DNA of 37,527 bases from Candidatus Poribacteria bacterium (GTDB lineage: Bacteria > Poribacteria > WGA-4E > WGA-3G): contig JAJDUH010000016.1 in assembly GCA_022826805.1 (NCBI GenBank), forward strand, positions 1 to 37,527, written 5' to 3'. The position numbers and the translations under genes are program-made. This document shows, piece after piece, positions 1 to 9,042 of this stretch (the stretch's first letter is position 1; the number at the start of each line of letters is the position of its first letter). Under the pieces are notes generated by a model. It was not told the DNA's origin and ran no database searches. It saw only the letters and a program-made list of their open reading frames with translations.

Positions 1-315
1 ATCCATGTTCCCCAAGTCGAAAGGCTTGTCGCTTCGGCGTCCCTGGTAGGAAGGGGGGCTGTAAAACGGGTGGAAACAGAGCCAACCCACGACGCGGCGA
101 AAAGAAAATCTTTTGTAGGCAGGGATAGCCGAGAACCTTCCATCTCGATATGCCCCTATCCAATTCGGGATAGTGGGGAATTGCCTACTTGTGGAGCGAT
201 AATAAGACGGTATCTGTTTAACAGAAACTGCAGTCGCTATGAAGCAGAAGCCCCACGCTTTAGCGTGTGGGTGCTATCACCAAAGGGCTGTGAAGGGACA
301 CACGTAAGTTGTTGA
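1..315 (+). pseudogene. Probable 3' end of an IS200/IS605-type tnpB (5' part outside the window)
   Basis: One frame is open from the first base to a stop at 313-315. Its tail reads YEAEAPRFSVW, which resembles the C-terminus of many IS605/IS1341 TnpB proteins, where the last codons overlap the right-end hairpin (EAEAPxFxxG type endings). The coding part of TnpB that carries the RuvC and zinc residues would lie upstream of the window, so catalytic status cannot be judged. The DNA is strongly self-complementary (hairpins at 153-178 and 251-271), as expected where tnpB overlaps its omega RNA. The reading past the right-end hairpin to 315 may be fortuitous. The alternative is a non-coding structured RNA with a chance open frame. 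Confidence 0.45.
153..271 (+). ncRNA. Structured segment resembling the 3' part of an omega RNA / IS605 right end
   Basis: Two stable hairpins are visible. At 153-178 CCCC-TATCC pairs with GGATA-(GT)-GGGG around a six-base loop. At 251-271 CCCCACGC pairs with GCGTG(T)GGG around the loop TTTA. The second has the form seen at IS200/IS605 right ends (GAAGCCCCAC...GTGGGG). Guide sequence would be expected directly downstream of the true element end, near 280. The element boundary and processing are inferred. Confidence 0.35.
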
Positions 316-541
316 GACCTCTCAACCAGAGATATCGCGTCATCGGCTGAAAGCGCGATTTTGAGAGCAACTGCCGAATTTCATCCTGGAGCCATTAAAA
401 AAATAATGAAGCGGGCAGATTTTATCGATCTGTCAAGCGGGGTGGTACCGCGGAAGTAGATGCCTGTCGCTTTCGTCCCTATAAGGAAATTAACCTTTAT
501 GGAAATTAACCTTTATGGAGCGAAGTGATAGGCGTTTTTTT
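311..541 (+). promoter_or_regulatory. T-box riboswitch leader of pheST, probably tRNA-Phe responsive
   Basis: The diagnostic T-box sequence is at 435-453 and contains GGGTGGTACCGCG. It includes the TGGT that pairs with the free CCA end of uncharged tRNA. Upstream there is a Stem I-like region with an AGAGA element (328-332), a 6-bp ATCGCG/CGCGAT stem (334-339 with 354-359) and a GAGAGC segment near 363. TTC at 380-382, just before CTGGAGCC, is a candidate Phe specifier. The intrinsic terminator follows at 462-541. The downstream genes are pheS and pheT, so a Phe response fits. The T-box motif is unmistakable; the specifier and Stem I boundaries are my reading. Confidence 0.88.
462..541 (+). 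terminator. T-box-controlled intrinsic terminator with an enlarged loop
   Basis: GCCTGTCGCTT (462-472) pairs, with two G-T wobbles, with AAGTGATAGGC (523-533), followed by seven T (535-541). The loop between the arms contains a perfect 16-bp tandem duplication (485-500 and 501-516; GGAAATTAACCTTTAT). Pairing of the T-box sequence with its antiterminator partner would compete with this hairpin. Confidence 0.8.
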
Positions 542-605
542 ATGGTTGTCAGTTGTCGGTTATTAGTACGAGTCGCTCCTACAGGAAAAAATAAACAGAG
601 GAATT

Positions 606-1622
606 ATGAAAGCAGAATTGGAAGCGATAAAGACAGAGGCACTTCAGGCTTTAAAAGATGTTGAGACACCTGACGCGCTTGAGTCGCTCAGAATTACATA
701 TTTTGGACGCAGGGGAAAATTGACAGATGTCATGAAGGGCATGGGTAAACTCTCTAAGGAGGAGCGTCCGGAAATCGGAAAACTTGCCAATGAGGTGCGA
801 GCCACACTTACAGAAGCGTTTGACAGTGTAACAGAGAGACTGCATCGCCAGCAGCGGGAACAGCAGCTTGCAGCGGAATCCGTTGACATCACGCTTCCTG
901 GACGAAAGCCTGCTTACGGAAAAGCACATCCTGTGATGCAGATCTTAGAACGTATTGAAGTGATTTTCCGGCAGATGGGGTTTGATGTGGTAACAGGACC
1001 GGATGTGGAGACAGAGTATTACAACTTTGATGCGCTGAATACGCCTGCCGATCATCCGGCTCGTGACTTACACGATACCTTTTACCTGACGGATGGGCAT
1101 CTCTTACGGACCCACACATCGCCTGTTCAGATCCGCGCTATGGAAAATCAGAAACCGCCACTCCGTATCATAGTGCCGGGGAAATGCTATCGAGTAGATT
1201 ACGATGTCTCCCACACACCGATGTTCCATCAGGTAGAGGGACTCCTCGTTGATAAGCACGCTACTTTTAGTGAACTAAAGGGCGTTTTGACTTCCTTCGC
1301 TCGGCAGATGTTCGGCGACCAGACGCAGATGCGTTTCCGTCCACATTTCTTTCCTTTTACAGAACCGAGTGCTGAGGTCGATATTTCCTGTGCTGTCTGT
1401 CAGGGAAAAGGATGCAGGAGTTGTGGTGGCACCGGATGGGTTGAGATCCTTGGTGCAGGTGCTGTGGACCCGGCAGTGTTTGAAGCGGTGAACTATGATC
1501 CCGATGAAGTTACAGGATTTGCTTTCGGCATGGGCGTGGAGCGCATCGCGAATCTCCTGTTCCGTATCCCTGATATTCGGACCTTTTATGAGAACGATCT
1601 CCGGTTCTTGCGTCAGTTTTAG
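606..1622 (+). CDS. pheS: Phenylalanine-tRNA ligase alpha subunit
   Basis: This is the catalytic alpha subunit of the heterotetrameric phenylalanyl-tRNA synthetase, which charges tRNA-Phe in the cytoplasm. The 338-residue protein has the usual bacterial length and the N-terminal coiled-coil tRNA-binding arm (about 1-90). The class II core shows motif 2 (the FRPHFFPFTEPSAEVDI segment) and motif 3 (GFAFGMGVERIANLLF). A CxxCxGxGCxxCxGTGW segment before motif 3 could bind a metal ion, as in some PheS proteins. The ATG at 606 has a close AGAGGA ribosome site. It lies 62 bases before pheT and downstream of the T-box leader, so the pair is an operon controlled by Phe-tRNA charging. Confidence 0.97.
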   Translation: MKAELEAIKTEALQALKDVETPDALESLRITYFGRRGKLTDVMKGMGKLSKEERPEIGKLANEVRATLTEAFDSVTERLHRQQREQQLAAESVDITLPGRKPAYGKAHPVMQILERIEVIFRQMGFDVVTGPDVETEYYNFDALNTPADHPARDLHDTFYLTDGHLLRTHTSPVQIRAMENQKPPLRIIVPGKCYRVDYDVSHTPMFHQVEGLLVDKHATFSELKGVLTSFARQMFGDQTQMRFRPHFFPFTEPSAEVDISCAVCQGKGCRSCGGTGWVEILGAGAVDPAVFEAVNYDPDEVTGFAFGMGVERIANLLFRIPDIRTFYENDLRFLRQF

Positions 1623-1684
1623 AAAACCTCGCCTACCAAGTGGAAGAGTGGTGCTATAAAAAAATTGGAAAAAGGACTTAATAG

Positions 1685-4111
1685 ATGAACGTAACCTTAA
1701 ATTGGCTCAAAACTTACATTGATTTTGAATTTTCTCCAGGTGAACTCGCTGATCGGTTAACGATGTTAGGCATTGAGGTTGAAGCCATCAAACAACTCGG
1801 CACCGGGTTAGACGGGGTAGTCGTTGGCAGGGTAGACACTGTCGTACCACACCCAAACGCCGATAAACTCGTTCTCTGTCAGGTGGATGTCGGCGAAGCG
1901 GAGTCCCTTCAGATTGTCTGTGGTGCTCCGAATGTCCGAGAGGGCATGTTCGCACCCGTCGCTACCATCGGTGCAACATTGCCTATCGGTTTGACAATCA
2001 AATCTGCCAAACTGCGAGGCGAAGTTTCATGGGGAATGCTCTGCTCTGAAAAAGAGTTAGGAATTTCTGAAGATGCTGCAGGTCTGATGGAATTATCCAC
2101 GGATGTATCCCTGGGCACCCTGCTTACAGAGGCACTTGGGTTGGACGATGTCATGTTTGAACTTGAGGTTACACCGAATCGTCCGGATTGTCTGAGTCTT
2201 ATTGGGGTCGCTCGCGAGGTCCGTGCGGAAACGGGAAATCCTTTGAAGCTTCCCAGCGTTGATCTGAGGGAGAGTGGTACCGATATCCGGGAGCTGACTT
2301 CTGTAACAATTGATGCGCCTGATCTCTGTCCGCGTTATGCTGCGCGTGTTATTCAAGGTGTTAAAGTGGGGGAATCCCCAACATGGCTGCAACAACGTCT
2401 TGAATCTGTTGGTGTCGGTGTTATTAACAACATCGTTGATGTTACCAACTTCGTCTTGATGGAATATGGGCAGCCACTACACGCCTTCGATTATCATAAG
2501 CTGGCAGACGTTAAACATGGGCTTGCAAGCTGCGCCCTAAGGCGTATTGTTGTGCGGCGTGCCTCAGACGGTGAACGACTAACAACCCTTGACGAGATTG
2601 AACGCGAACTCACTACCGATATGCTTGTTATCGCCGATGCCGAGAAACCTGTGGCACTTGCGGGAATTATGGGTGGATATGATTCGGAGATCACAGAAAC
2701 GACGTGTGATGTGTTATTGGAAAGTGCGTATTTTAATCCATCAAGTGTTCGTGCTACTGCCAAGGCGCTGGGGATAAACACGGAAGCCTCGTACAGATTT
2801 GAACGCGGTGCCGATCCCGGAGCCGTCCTCGCTGCGCTTGATCGTGCGGCGCAGCTTATCGCTGAATTGGCAGGTGGAACTGTCTGTAAAGGCATTGTTG
2901 ATGTCTATCCAGGGGAAAAACCGCTGCGGGAGATTCAAATCCGTCCGGATCGTGTCAATTTCGTATTGGGCACTGAAATTGCAGCGGCGGAAATGGAACA
3001 GATTTTGAGTCGCCTCGGTTTTGATGTGGAAGTGTCGGGAAGTGCGTATCAGGTCACCATACCGACGTTCAGGTCCGACATTACCCGTGAGATTGACCTC
3101 ATCGAAGAGATTGCACGTGTCTACGGCTACGATAATATTCCGACGACGTTGCCCAAAGGCGATATTCCTGTTCCAGCACCCGACCCGAAGGTAGAGGTTC
3201 GCAAACGTCTAAAGCGTTTTCTCCTCGCTGCGGGTATGATGGAAGCTGTGAACTATAGTTTTTGTGATCCCAATTGTTTTGAGAAGATCCGTTTGGTGTC
3301 GGACAGTCCGCTTCGAGATGCCGTACCTTTACGAAATCCGTTGAGTCCAGAAATGTCGTTGCTTCGTACAACACTCGTACCGGGTCTGCTCGAAAACACA
3401 CAACACAACCGGAATCACCAAATCAACACTATCGGGCTCTTTGAGATAGGTAGCGTTTTTGTTCGAGATGGTGATCAGAAGGAACCAGAACGGATTGCGG
3501 GTATTCTCGCTGGGCAGGTTGGTGATGGGATCTATGGTAACCTCTATCGAAGTCCTGATTTCTTCGACATCAAAGGACTCGTGGAGGGTATGCTTGAGGT
3601 TTGCGGCATTACCGGATACACACTGCAAAAAACTGACATACCGACCTTCCATCCGGGACGCAATGCAGAGGTATTATTAGAGGAGATGTCGGTCGGCACC
3701 TTCGGAGAAGTACATCCCGGCGTTCTCGAAAATTACGATCTGCCATATAAAGCGTATCTCTTTGAGTTTGACCTTGAAGCGTTAGTGGATGCTGCCGTAT
3801 TTGCCAAGCGTTTTGAGCCGATTTCCATCTACCCGAAGGTTGAGCGCGACCTCGCTATTGTCGTAGATAAGGCGGTGTTATCAAATGTGCCGATAGAGCT
3901 CATCTACACAACGGGAGGGGAATGGGTAGAATCGGTGCGTCTGTTTGATGTTTATGAAGGGGAACAGGTTCCTGAAGGCAAAAAGAGTCTTGCCTATGCT
4001 ATTGTTTATCATTCTGCAAACGAGACTTTGACGGACAAGGCTGTAAATGCACTTCACGATAAGGTGGTCATACGCCTTAATCAAGAACTTGGGGCGGAAT
4101 TGCGGATGTAG
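1685..4111 (+). CDS. pheT: Phenylalanine-tRNA ligase beta subunit
   Basis: This is the non-catalytic beta subunit of phenylalanyl-tRNA synthetase, which contributes tRNA binding and the editing site for mis-charged Tyr-tRNA-Phe. At 808 residues it is a full bacterial PheT. It has an N-terminal EMAP/OB tRNA-binding domain (about 40-150), the B3/B4 editing region ([24 protein letters not shown] near 245-265), the B5 domain, the catalytic-like core, and the C-terminal ferredoxin-fold anticodon-binding domain (from [16 protein letters not shown]). An AAGGA site precedes the ATG. Translation is probably coupled to the T-box-controlled pheS mRNA. Confidence 0.97.
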   Translation: MNVTLNWLKTYIDFEFSPGELADRLTMLGIEVEAIKQLGTGLDGVVVGRVDTVVPHPNADKLVLCQVDVGEAESLQIVCGAPNVREGMFAPVATIGATLPIGLTIKSAKLRGEVSWGMLCSEKELGISEDAAGLMELSTDVSLGTLLTEALGLDDVMFELEVTPNRPDCLSLIGVAREVRAETGNPLKLPSVDLRESGTDIRELTSVTIDAPDLCPRYAARVIQGVKVGESPTWLQQRLESVGVGVINNIVDVTNFVLMEYGQPLHAFDYHKLADVKHGLASCALRRIVVRRASDGERLTTLDEIERELTTDMLVIADAEKPVALAGIMGGYDSEITETTCDVLLESAYFNPSSVRATAKALGINTEASYRFERGADPGAVLAALDRAAQLIAELAGGTVCKGIVDVYPGEKPLREIQIRPDRVNFVLGTEIAAAEMEQILSRLGFDVEVSGSAYQVTIPTFRSDITREIDLIEEIARVYGYDNIPTTLPKGDIPVPAPDPKVEVRKRLKRFLLAAGMMEAVNYSFCDPNCFEKIRLVSDSPLRDAVPLRNPLSPEMSLLRTTLVPGLLENTQHNRNHQINTIGLFEIGSVFVRDGDQKEPERIAGILAGQVGDGIYGNLYRSPDFFDIKGLVEGMLEVCGITGYTLQKTDIPTFHPGRNAEVLLEEMSVGTFGEVHPGVLENYDLPYKAYLFEFDLEALVDAAVFAKRFEPISIYPKVERDLAIVVDKAVLSNVPIELIYTTGGEWVESVRLFDVYEGEQVPEGKKSLAYAIVYHSANETLTDKAVNALHDKVVIRLNQELGAELRM

Positions 4112-4135
4112 TTTGATGGCTATTAGCCGTTAGCC

Positions 4136-4169
4136 GTTAGAGCGTTCCGCTGCGCTCCACTTTTAGCAG
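4136..4169 (+). repeat. 34-bp dispersed repeat, copy A
   Basis: GTTAG-AGCGTTCCGCTGCGC, followed by a short variable stretch and ACTTTTAGCAG. The same 34-base arrangement occurs inverted at 13077-13110. It lies in the pheT-ubiE gap among other short GCTAAT/GCCGTTAG repeats. Confidence 0.6.
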
Positions 4170-4227
4170 TTTGCAGCTCGCTATCTGCTAATCGCTAATT
4201 GCTATAACTCCGAGGCTTTGACAAGAT

Positions 4228-4947
4228 TTGAACGACAAAAGAATACAAAATCTATTTTCAGCCGTGGCGCGTCACTACGATTTTCTCAATTCATTGTTGA
4301 GTCTCAGGCGCGACAGGAGTTGGCGTCGTGAGACAGTCAAAGCCAGTGAGGTTGCGCCGACAAGCAAGGTGTTGGATGTCTGCACTGGCACGGGTGAACT
4401 TGCCCTTGCGTATGCGGATAAAATTTCGGCACAGGGGTTCGTTATTGCTTCAGATTTCTGCTTTGAGATGCTGGTTATCGGCGATCAGAAACTTCAACGG
4501 CCGGTAGGTGCGGTTTCTAACCGCACTACAGATTTTCTTGCAGCGGATACCCTCATCCTTCCGTTTTTAGACAATACCTTTGACGTTGTCTCTGTCGGTT
4601 TCGGGATTCGGAATGTCTCGGATTTAGAGATGGGGATACGCGAGATGACGCGCGTTGCTGCACCGGGTGGTAGGGTCGTTATCTTGGAGTTTACACAGCC
4701 CGTGAATCCACTGTTTCGGGGGCTATACTATTTCTATTTCACGAAGATCCTACCTTTCATCGGAAATCGTATCTCTGGGAGCGAGGACGATGCGTACGGA
4801 TATCTTCCGCGTTCTGTTATGAAATTTCCAGATTGCAATGCCTTGAAGGGTGTTATGGAGCAGTGTGGATTGACGGATGTGCGGTTTTATCGCAAGACAT
4901 TCGGCATCGTCGCAATTCATGTTGGCAAGAAACCGATAACTGTCTGA
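4228..4947 (+). CDS. ubiE: Demethylmenaquinone methyltransferase (UbiE/MenG family)
   Basis: This enzyme methylates demethylmenaquinone using S-adenosylmethionine, the last step of menaquinone synthesis. The 239-residue protein starts at TTG 4228, with GAGG about 12 bases upstream. It shows the SAM motif VLDVCTGTGELAL (48-60), the UbiE signature DNTFDVVSVGFGIRNVSD (115-132), and GSEDDAYGYLPRSVMKFP (184-201). A UbiA-family prenyltransferase at 13148 probably acts in the same pathway. The loop at residues 91-102 is encoded by a REP-like palindrome (4504-4529), an unusual origin for coding sequence. The start is less certain than the identity. Confidence 0.92.
   Translation: MNDKRIQNLFSAVARHYDFLNSLLSLRRDRSWRRETVKASEVAPTSKVLDVCTGTGELALAYADKISAQGFVIASDFCFEMLVIGDQKLQRPVGAVSNRTTDFLAADTLILPFLDNTFDVVSVGFGIRNVSDLEMGIREMTRVAAPGGRVVILEFTQPVNPLFRGLYYFYFTKILPFIGNRISGSEDDAYGYLPRSVMKFPDCNALKGVMEQCGLTDVRFYRKTFGIVAIHVGKKPITV
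4504..4529 (+). repeat. REP-like palindrome inside ubiE
   Basis: GTA-(G)-GTGCGGTT, loop TCT, AACCGCAC-TAC: eleven paired bases with one bulge. It is read through in frame and encodes about ten residues (RPVGAVSNRT) between two core elements of the methyltransferase fold, where UbiE proteins are variable. Confidence 0.7.
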
Positions 4948-4980
4948 ATCAGGATTTACGGGATTATAGGATTTTCAGGA

Positions 4981-5910
4981 TTAGTTCTTTACCAACTGTT
5001 CCACATGGGCAACAACTGATTCGGACATCCCTTCTAAACTATAACCGCCTTCCAATGCAGAGACAACACGTCCGTCGGCAAACTTAAGCATTAGGTTTGT
5101 AAGTGTAGCAAACCCATCCGCTGTTAACTCAGTGTTGGCGAGTGGATCAAGGTAGTGTGCGTCAAACCCTGCCGAGATTAATGTAAATTCGGGAGAGAAC
5201 TTTTGCAGTGCGGGTATGAGGATATCCGTAAAAATCTCGGTATATTCGCTATCTCCACTTCCAGCGGGCATCGGGACGTTTAGTATTGTGCCACGCGCTT
5301 TGCCGCTGCCGCGTTCGTAAGTCGAACCGGTACCGGGGTAGAGCGGCGATTGGTGGATGGAGAAGAAAAATACGGACTCGTCTTCGTAGAAAATGTCTTG
5401 TGTGCCGTTGCCGTGGTGGACATCCCAATCGACAATTGCGACTTTCCCAACTCCATGTTCTCGTTGAAGGTAGCGGGCAGTGATGGCGATATTGTTAAAC
5501 AGACAAAACCCCATACTCTGATTTGGTGTGGCGTGGTGTCCGGGTGGACGTACCATAGCGAAGGCGTTTTGGACGGCTCCGGTTGCGACGGCATCTGCCG
5601 CACGTAGCACGCCGCCTGTTGAGAGTAGTGCTATATCGAAGGAAGCCTTTACGACAGAAGTATCATAAGTAAGGGGGATCTCTGCATCGCAGTGTTGCTT
5701 GATGTATTCAGGATAGGAGGGTTCATGAGCGTAGGAGATCTGTGCTGTACTTGCTGGGGTGGGTTCAATTGGGTGTAGCTGCTCCCAGATGTCACTCTGC
5801 TCCAATGCCGCTAAACTTGCGCGCAGTCTATCGGGTCGTTCTGGGTGGTTCGGACCGGTGTCGTGATTAAGATAATCTGGGTGATAGACGAATCCTGTTT
5901 TTTGTGTCAT
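4981..5910 (-). CDS. Histone-deacetylase-family protein (AcuC/class II HDAC-like amidohydrolase)
   Basis: This is a zinc-dependent deacetylase of the HDAC/AcuC/acetylpolyamine amidohydrolase superfamily; the substrate could be acetyl-lysine on proteins or acetylated small amines. The 309 residues include the active-site pair H125-H126 in RPPGHHA, the metal ligands D163 and H165 in DWDVHHGNGT, D250 in AGFDAH, and the transition-state tyrosine Y290 in EGGY. The N-terminal GPNHPERPDRL segment is typical of class II-type bacterial members. All catalytic residues are present. The ATG lies five bases after the hicB stop, so it is probably transcribed with hicAB; its own ribosome site is weak. The cellular target is unknown. 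Confidence 0.9.
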   Translation of the reverse strand: MTQKTGFVYHPDYLNHDTGPNHPERPDRLRASLAALEQSDIWEQLHPIEPTPASTAQISYAHEPSYPEYIKQHCDAEIPLTYDTSVVKASFDIALLSTGGVLRAADAVATGAVQNAFAMVRPPGHHATPNQSMGFCLFNNIAITARYLQREHGVGKVAIVDWDVHHGNGTQDIFYEDESVFFFSIHQSPLYPGTGSTYERGSGKARGTILNVPMPAGSGDSEYTEIFTDILIPALQKFSPEFTLISAGFDAHYLDPLANTELTADGFATLTNLMLKFADGRVVSALEGGYSLEGMSESVVAHVEQLVKN

Positions 5911-5915
5911 AGTTA

Positions 5916-6182
5916 TTATCTTGATGGATTTTCTTCTTGTTCGGTTCCGCTTTCAGATGGTTCAAACGAGCGTAGAGATAGACTGGGTTGAGGTATCTCG
6001 TCGCCGTGCTGTTTTGCTGTTTCTATCCAACAGAACACGGCGTCCTTTCCATTGGCTATTGCTTCCTCAATTGTTTCTCCATCGGAGATACAACCCGGTA
6101 AGTCGGGAAATTCAATTAGATAGCCACTCCCTTCTTCAGGAGGCAATGTACTTATATTAAATGGGTATTGGAGTTTACTCAT
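5916..6182 (-). CDS. hicB: HicB-family antitoxin
   Basis: An 88-residue protein with the HicB partial RNase H-like fold: a strand, then GSGYLIEFPDLPGCISDGETIEEAIANGKDAVFCWIE, the hallmark of HicB/UPF0150 antitoxins. It should bind and block the HicA RNA-cleaving toxin. Members of this length lack the C-terminal helix-turn-helix or ribbon-helix-helix DNA-binding domain of longer HicB proteins. A C-terminal tail rich in S and E follows the fold. It starts three bases after the hicA stop with a good GGGAG site, matching the usual hicA-hicB order. Confidence 0.85.
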   Translation of the reverse strand: MSKLQYPFNISTLPPEEGSGYLIEFPDLPGCISDGETIEEAIANGKDAVFCWIETAKQHGDEIPQPSLSLRSFEPSESGTEQEENPSR

Positions 6183-6185
6183 AGT

Positions 6186-6425
6186 TCATCTCCCCAGCTG
6201 ATCTATCATCTGTACAAGCCGTCTAATATATACTGGCTTTATCGGGCGATGTGCCGGAATGGTTAACTTGATCCCTGAGTCGTGGCGTAGTATAATATGA
6301 CTACCTCCGCCTTTTGGTCGATTGACTGAAAAGCCATATCGGTTTGCTAACGTCTCAATGTTGGCAATCCGCCAATCATCACGCGGATTATTTCTCATCT
6401 TTTCCAGCAATTTGTCTTGGGGCAT
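6186..6425 (-). CDS. hicA: HicA-family mRNA interferase toxin
   Basis: The 79-residue protein has the double-stranded RNA-binding-like fold of HicA, with the likely catalytic histidine in GGGSHIILRH and the following LTIPAHRPIKPVYIRRL segment. HicA toxins cleave mRNA and tmRNA and are held by HicB. I chose ATG 6425 because family members begin close to the KLLEKMRNNP segment; an upstream in-frame TTG at 6479 would add 18 residues with no family support. The pair sits next to a decaying restriction-modification gene, consistent with a mobile or defence-type island. Confidence 0.85.
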   Translation of the reverse strand: MPQDKLLEKMRNNPRDDWRIANIETLANRYGFSVNRPKGGGSHIILRHDSGIKLTIPAHRPIKPVYIRRLVQMIDQLGR

Positions 6426-6548
6426 GAGAATAGCACTCTCTACGACATCAGTTGCTTTCAGCCGAATATTACGCTCCAATTATAACTTATTCTATATTCA
6501 TTATCAAATTAAAATTCAATTGAAAATCGTCCTAAAACCTGTGTTTGA

Positions 6549-8891
6549 TTACTTATCACTTTCCATGTCTAGTTCTGCTATGATGTCAATCGTTTCCGCG
6601 ACTGCCACAAGGATCTGCTGATACTGTCGGATTTCCACATCACTTAACGTTGTTCCGTCACGTTCCTTAAGCCATTTTTCACATACCTGATATGCCCCAA
6701 TCTCAAATTCCCATACTGCTTCTGGGACATCAGTGAAGCACTGCGTTGAGTTAATCCAAATGTGTCCATTTTGATAGTTAGGATAATTACGATCTGCTAA
6801 GACAGCAGCGTTCCCTGCGCCTTCAAACCTGTGCCTTGGTGGTTTCGGCACGTTTTTCAGGAGATGCATATCAATCAATCTCTGTCCTGATGTCGACAGT
6901 CTGTGGAAATGCTCAAGATCAATAGGCAGTGGAATACGCGGGAATCCGTATTTCAAGAATTCATAGTAACGTTCGCGATAGGCAGGGGTATACAGTACAG
7001 CGTAGATATAGGCAAGGATATTTTCGGGTGATATACCTTCAGGCATCCCGAATTTTCCAGACTGTCGAAGTGTTAATTTCTTTGACAGTGCGATGAGAAA
7101 TTCCGGTTTTAAATTGAGATAGCGTTCCGTGGACAAATTAAACCCATCTGCATCAGGATATAGGTAAAGCGGGAACACGTAGCCAGATTCGCTCCTTCCA
7201 TTTGAGACGTAATTCTTTTCAGTAATTTGATTGGTTATCAAAGCATGTTGCCAGACTGATCTTGTGACAGTTTTACAGACACAAAGTGCGAGGTTATCAC
7301 CAGTGAAAAAGTGACGCATAATATCCCGACGTGGTCTATTATGGAAGCCTGAGGATTTACCAGTATAGCAGGTAAATTGAATGTCAAATGGACGATAGCG
7401 GATAGGTGTAGCACAACGTTCGGAAGCGGATAGATTTCTGATATCTGCTGATAGCGAGTATGGGTTTGTCTCTCTTAATTGATACTGCCTCGTTAGTTTC
7501 TTCAGCGATGAATCCTGCAAATGGAATTGTTTCTTTTTCTTGTGCTTCTTCAAGTGTGTTTGTGAGATAGATACCGAGTCGTTCAGTGTCTGTGCGGTTC
7601 CAACCTTGATCTTGGAGAAATAAGTTCAACTTGAGATGAGCAATCGTATAAGGTGCCACTAGGATTTCAAAACCGGAGAGTCTCTGCACCAATCCACCAT
7701 TCACATATTGCTGCCAGTATCCACTACCGTATGTGTTTGTAACGTACTGATGGATATGTGTAAGCGTTTCAAGGAGAAAACCTCCGGTACCAGTCGCGGG
7801 GTCCAGAATAAGGGTAGTGTTATCAGCAAGACCATCTATTTTTTTAGTTTATTTTTAAGTAGAATATCTACGGAACGAACAATATAGGAGATGATTGGTA
7901 GCCGTGTATAATAAACACCACGCTTGACTTGTCGTTCTGCATCATACTCGTTGAGAAATGTCTGATAGAAGTGGATAGTTGGATCTTCGAGATGTGTTTG
8001 TATGTCGAAAGCGGTACGAAGCATCTTGGTCGGAACGTTTCGCAGTAAGTTCACTATATCATCCAAAATCCAGGTGATGTCCCTATCAAGGTCAGGTGAA
8101 ACAACCTGATGAAAAAGTCTTCTCAGAAATGGATTTGAGCGCGGGAGAATTTCAGCGGCGGTTTGCCGTGAAAAATTAGTGCCATTCGGTAAGGTGCAAC
8201 GTGCAGTAAATAAACCATAGGCGAGTGTCTGGGCGTACATATCAGCGAAATCATCGGGAGTAAGTGTTGAGACAAGCAATTTTTGAAACGCTTCAAACAT
8301 GCTATAAGTTTCGCTCTGTTGATTGTGCAAGACATTTTCAATCTGGACTCGAAGTTCACGTGTGCGTTTAGCAAGATATTTTGCAAGGGCTTCGGGAGTC
8401 GCAAGCGACCCTGAACGCGCACTAAAGAATCGATCAAGGAGCGTTTCTATTGCGTTCGTTGTGGATAAGGTATCTTGGATCCGCTCATTTTCTGCCCTAT
8501 TGAAAAGTTGGGCTTTTGCTCGAATCATATTATCCGTATACAAGTGGAATTCGACAAAATTAGTTAGAATAAAATTATCAAGGTTTTTGATGAAGCGTTC
8601 GTTTTGTGTTTTGGCATGTCCTGTGAGTGCATCTAGATCTAGCCCAAATGCCTCCGCTTCAACATAACCAACAGGCAGTAATCCTTCTTGTGCTATGAAA
8701 TCTGGTTTGCCAATATCAGATATTTTTTGAGGTTCATGGATAATTGTAAGGTCGTGACCCAAAAAAGTCGCAGTTTCTTCAAGCAAATCTATCAGATGCC
8801 TATGTAGAGAAAGTTCCGCGCTTGTATTCGGCTCGGTTTGGGTTTTGCGGATGTTATACAGATAATTGTTGATGATGGTTTGAAATGACAC
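6549..8891 (-). pseudogene. Decayed Type ISP-like restriction-modification gene (frameshift plus internal deletion)
   Basis: Three pieces of one gene are readable. From GTG 8891 (GAGG site six bases upstream) runs an N-terminal nuclease/helical region up to VYYTRLPIISYIVRSVD. There the frame is lost in a run of seven A (7839-7845 on the plus strand). One base more would continue into the SAM motif LDPATGTGGF (about 7777-7806), AHLKLNLFL and NTLEE, ending at KRDKPILAI (7450). Type ISP-like proteins normally continue there with a GNPPY catalytic motif. Here the sequence jumps, in another frame, to the target-recognition part (RYRPFDIQF, then SGYVFPLYLYP) and the true C-terminus at 6549. The remaining length (about 780 codons) is short of the roughly 1000 or more expected, so the catalytic middle is deleted. 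The identity is firm; the gene is almost certainly inactive. Confidence 0.85.
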
Positions 8892-9042
8892 AGCAATCCT
8901 CGGTCTTATACTTTTAGCAAACAGGATAATGCTCAGGCGTACTTTCGCAATTATGAACTCTATTATACTTACAAATGGTTCGGGGGTCAAACGAATAATT
9001 AGTTGTAGCAGAAAGTTAGAAGACTTGGTATTCTTTAAAGAT

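Noticed and set aside
1..300. Group II intron end or rRNA fragment
   Set aside because: No domain V sequence or rRNA signature; the hairpins and peptide tail fit an IS605 right end better.
7836..7850. Programmed frameshifting at the A7 run
   Set aside because: A second break with deletion of the catalytic motif downstream makes gene decay the simpler explanation.
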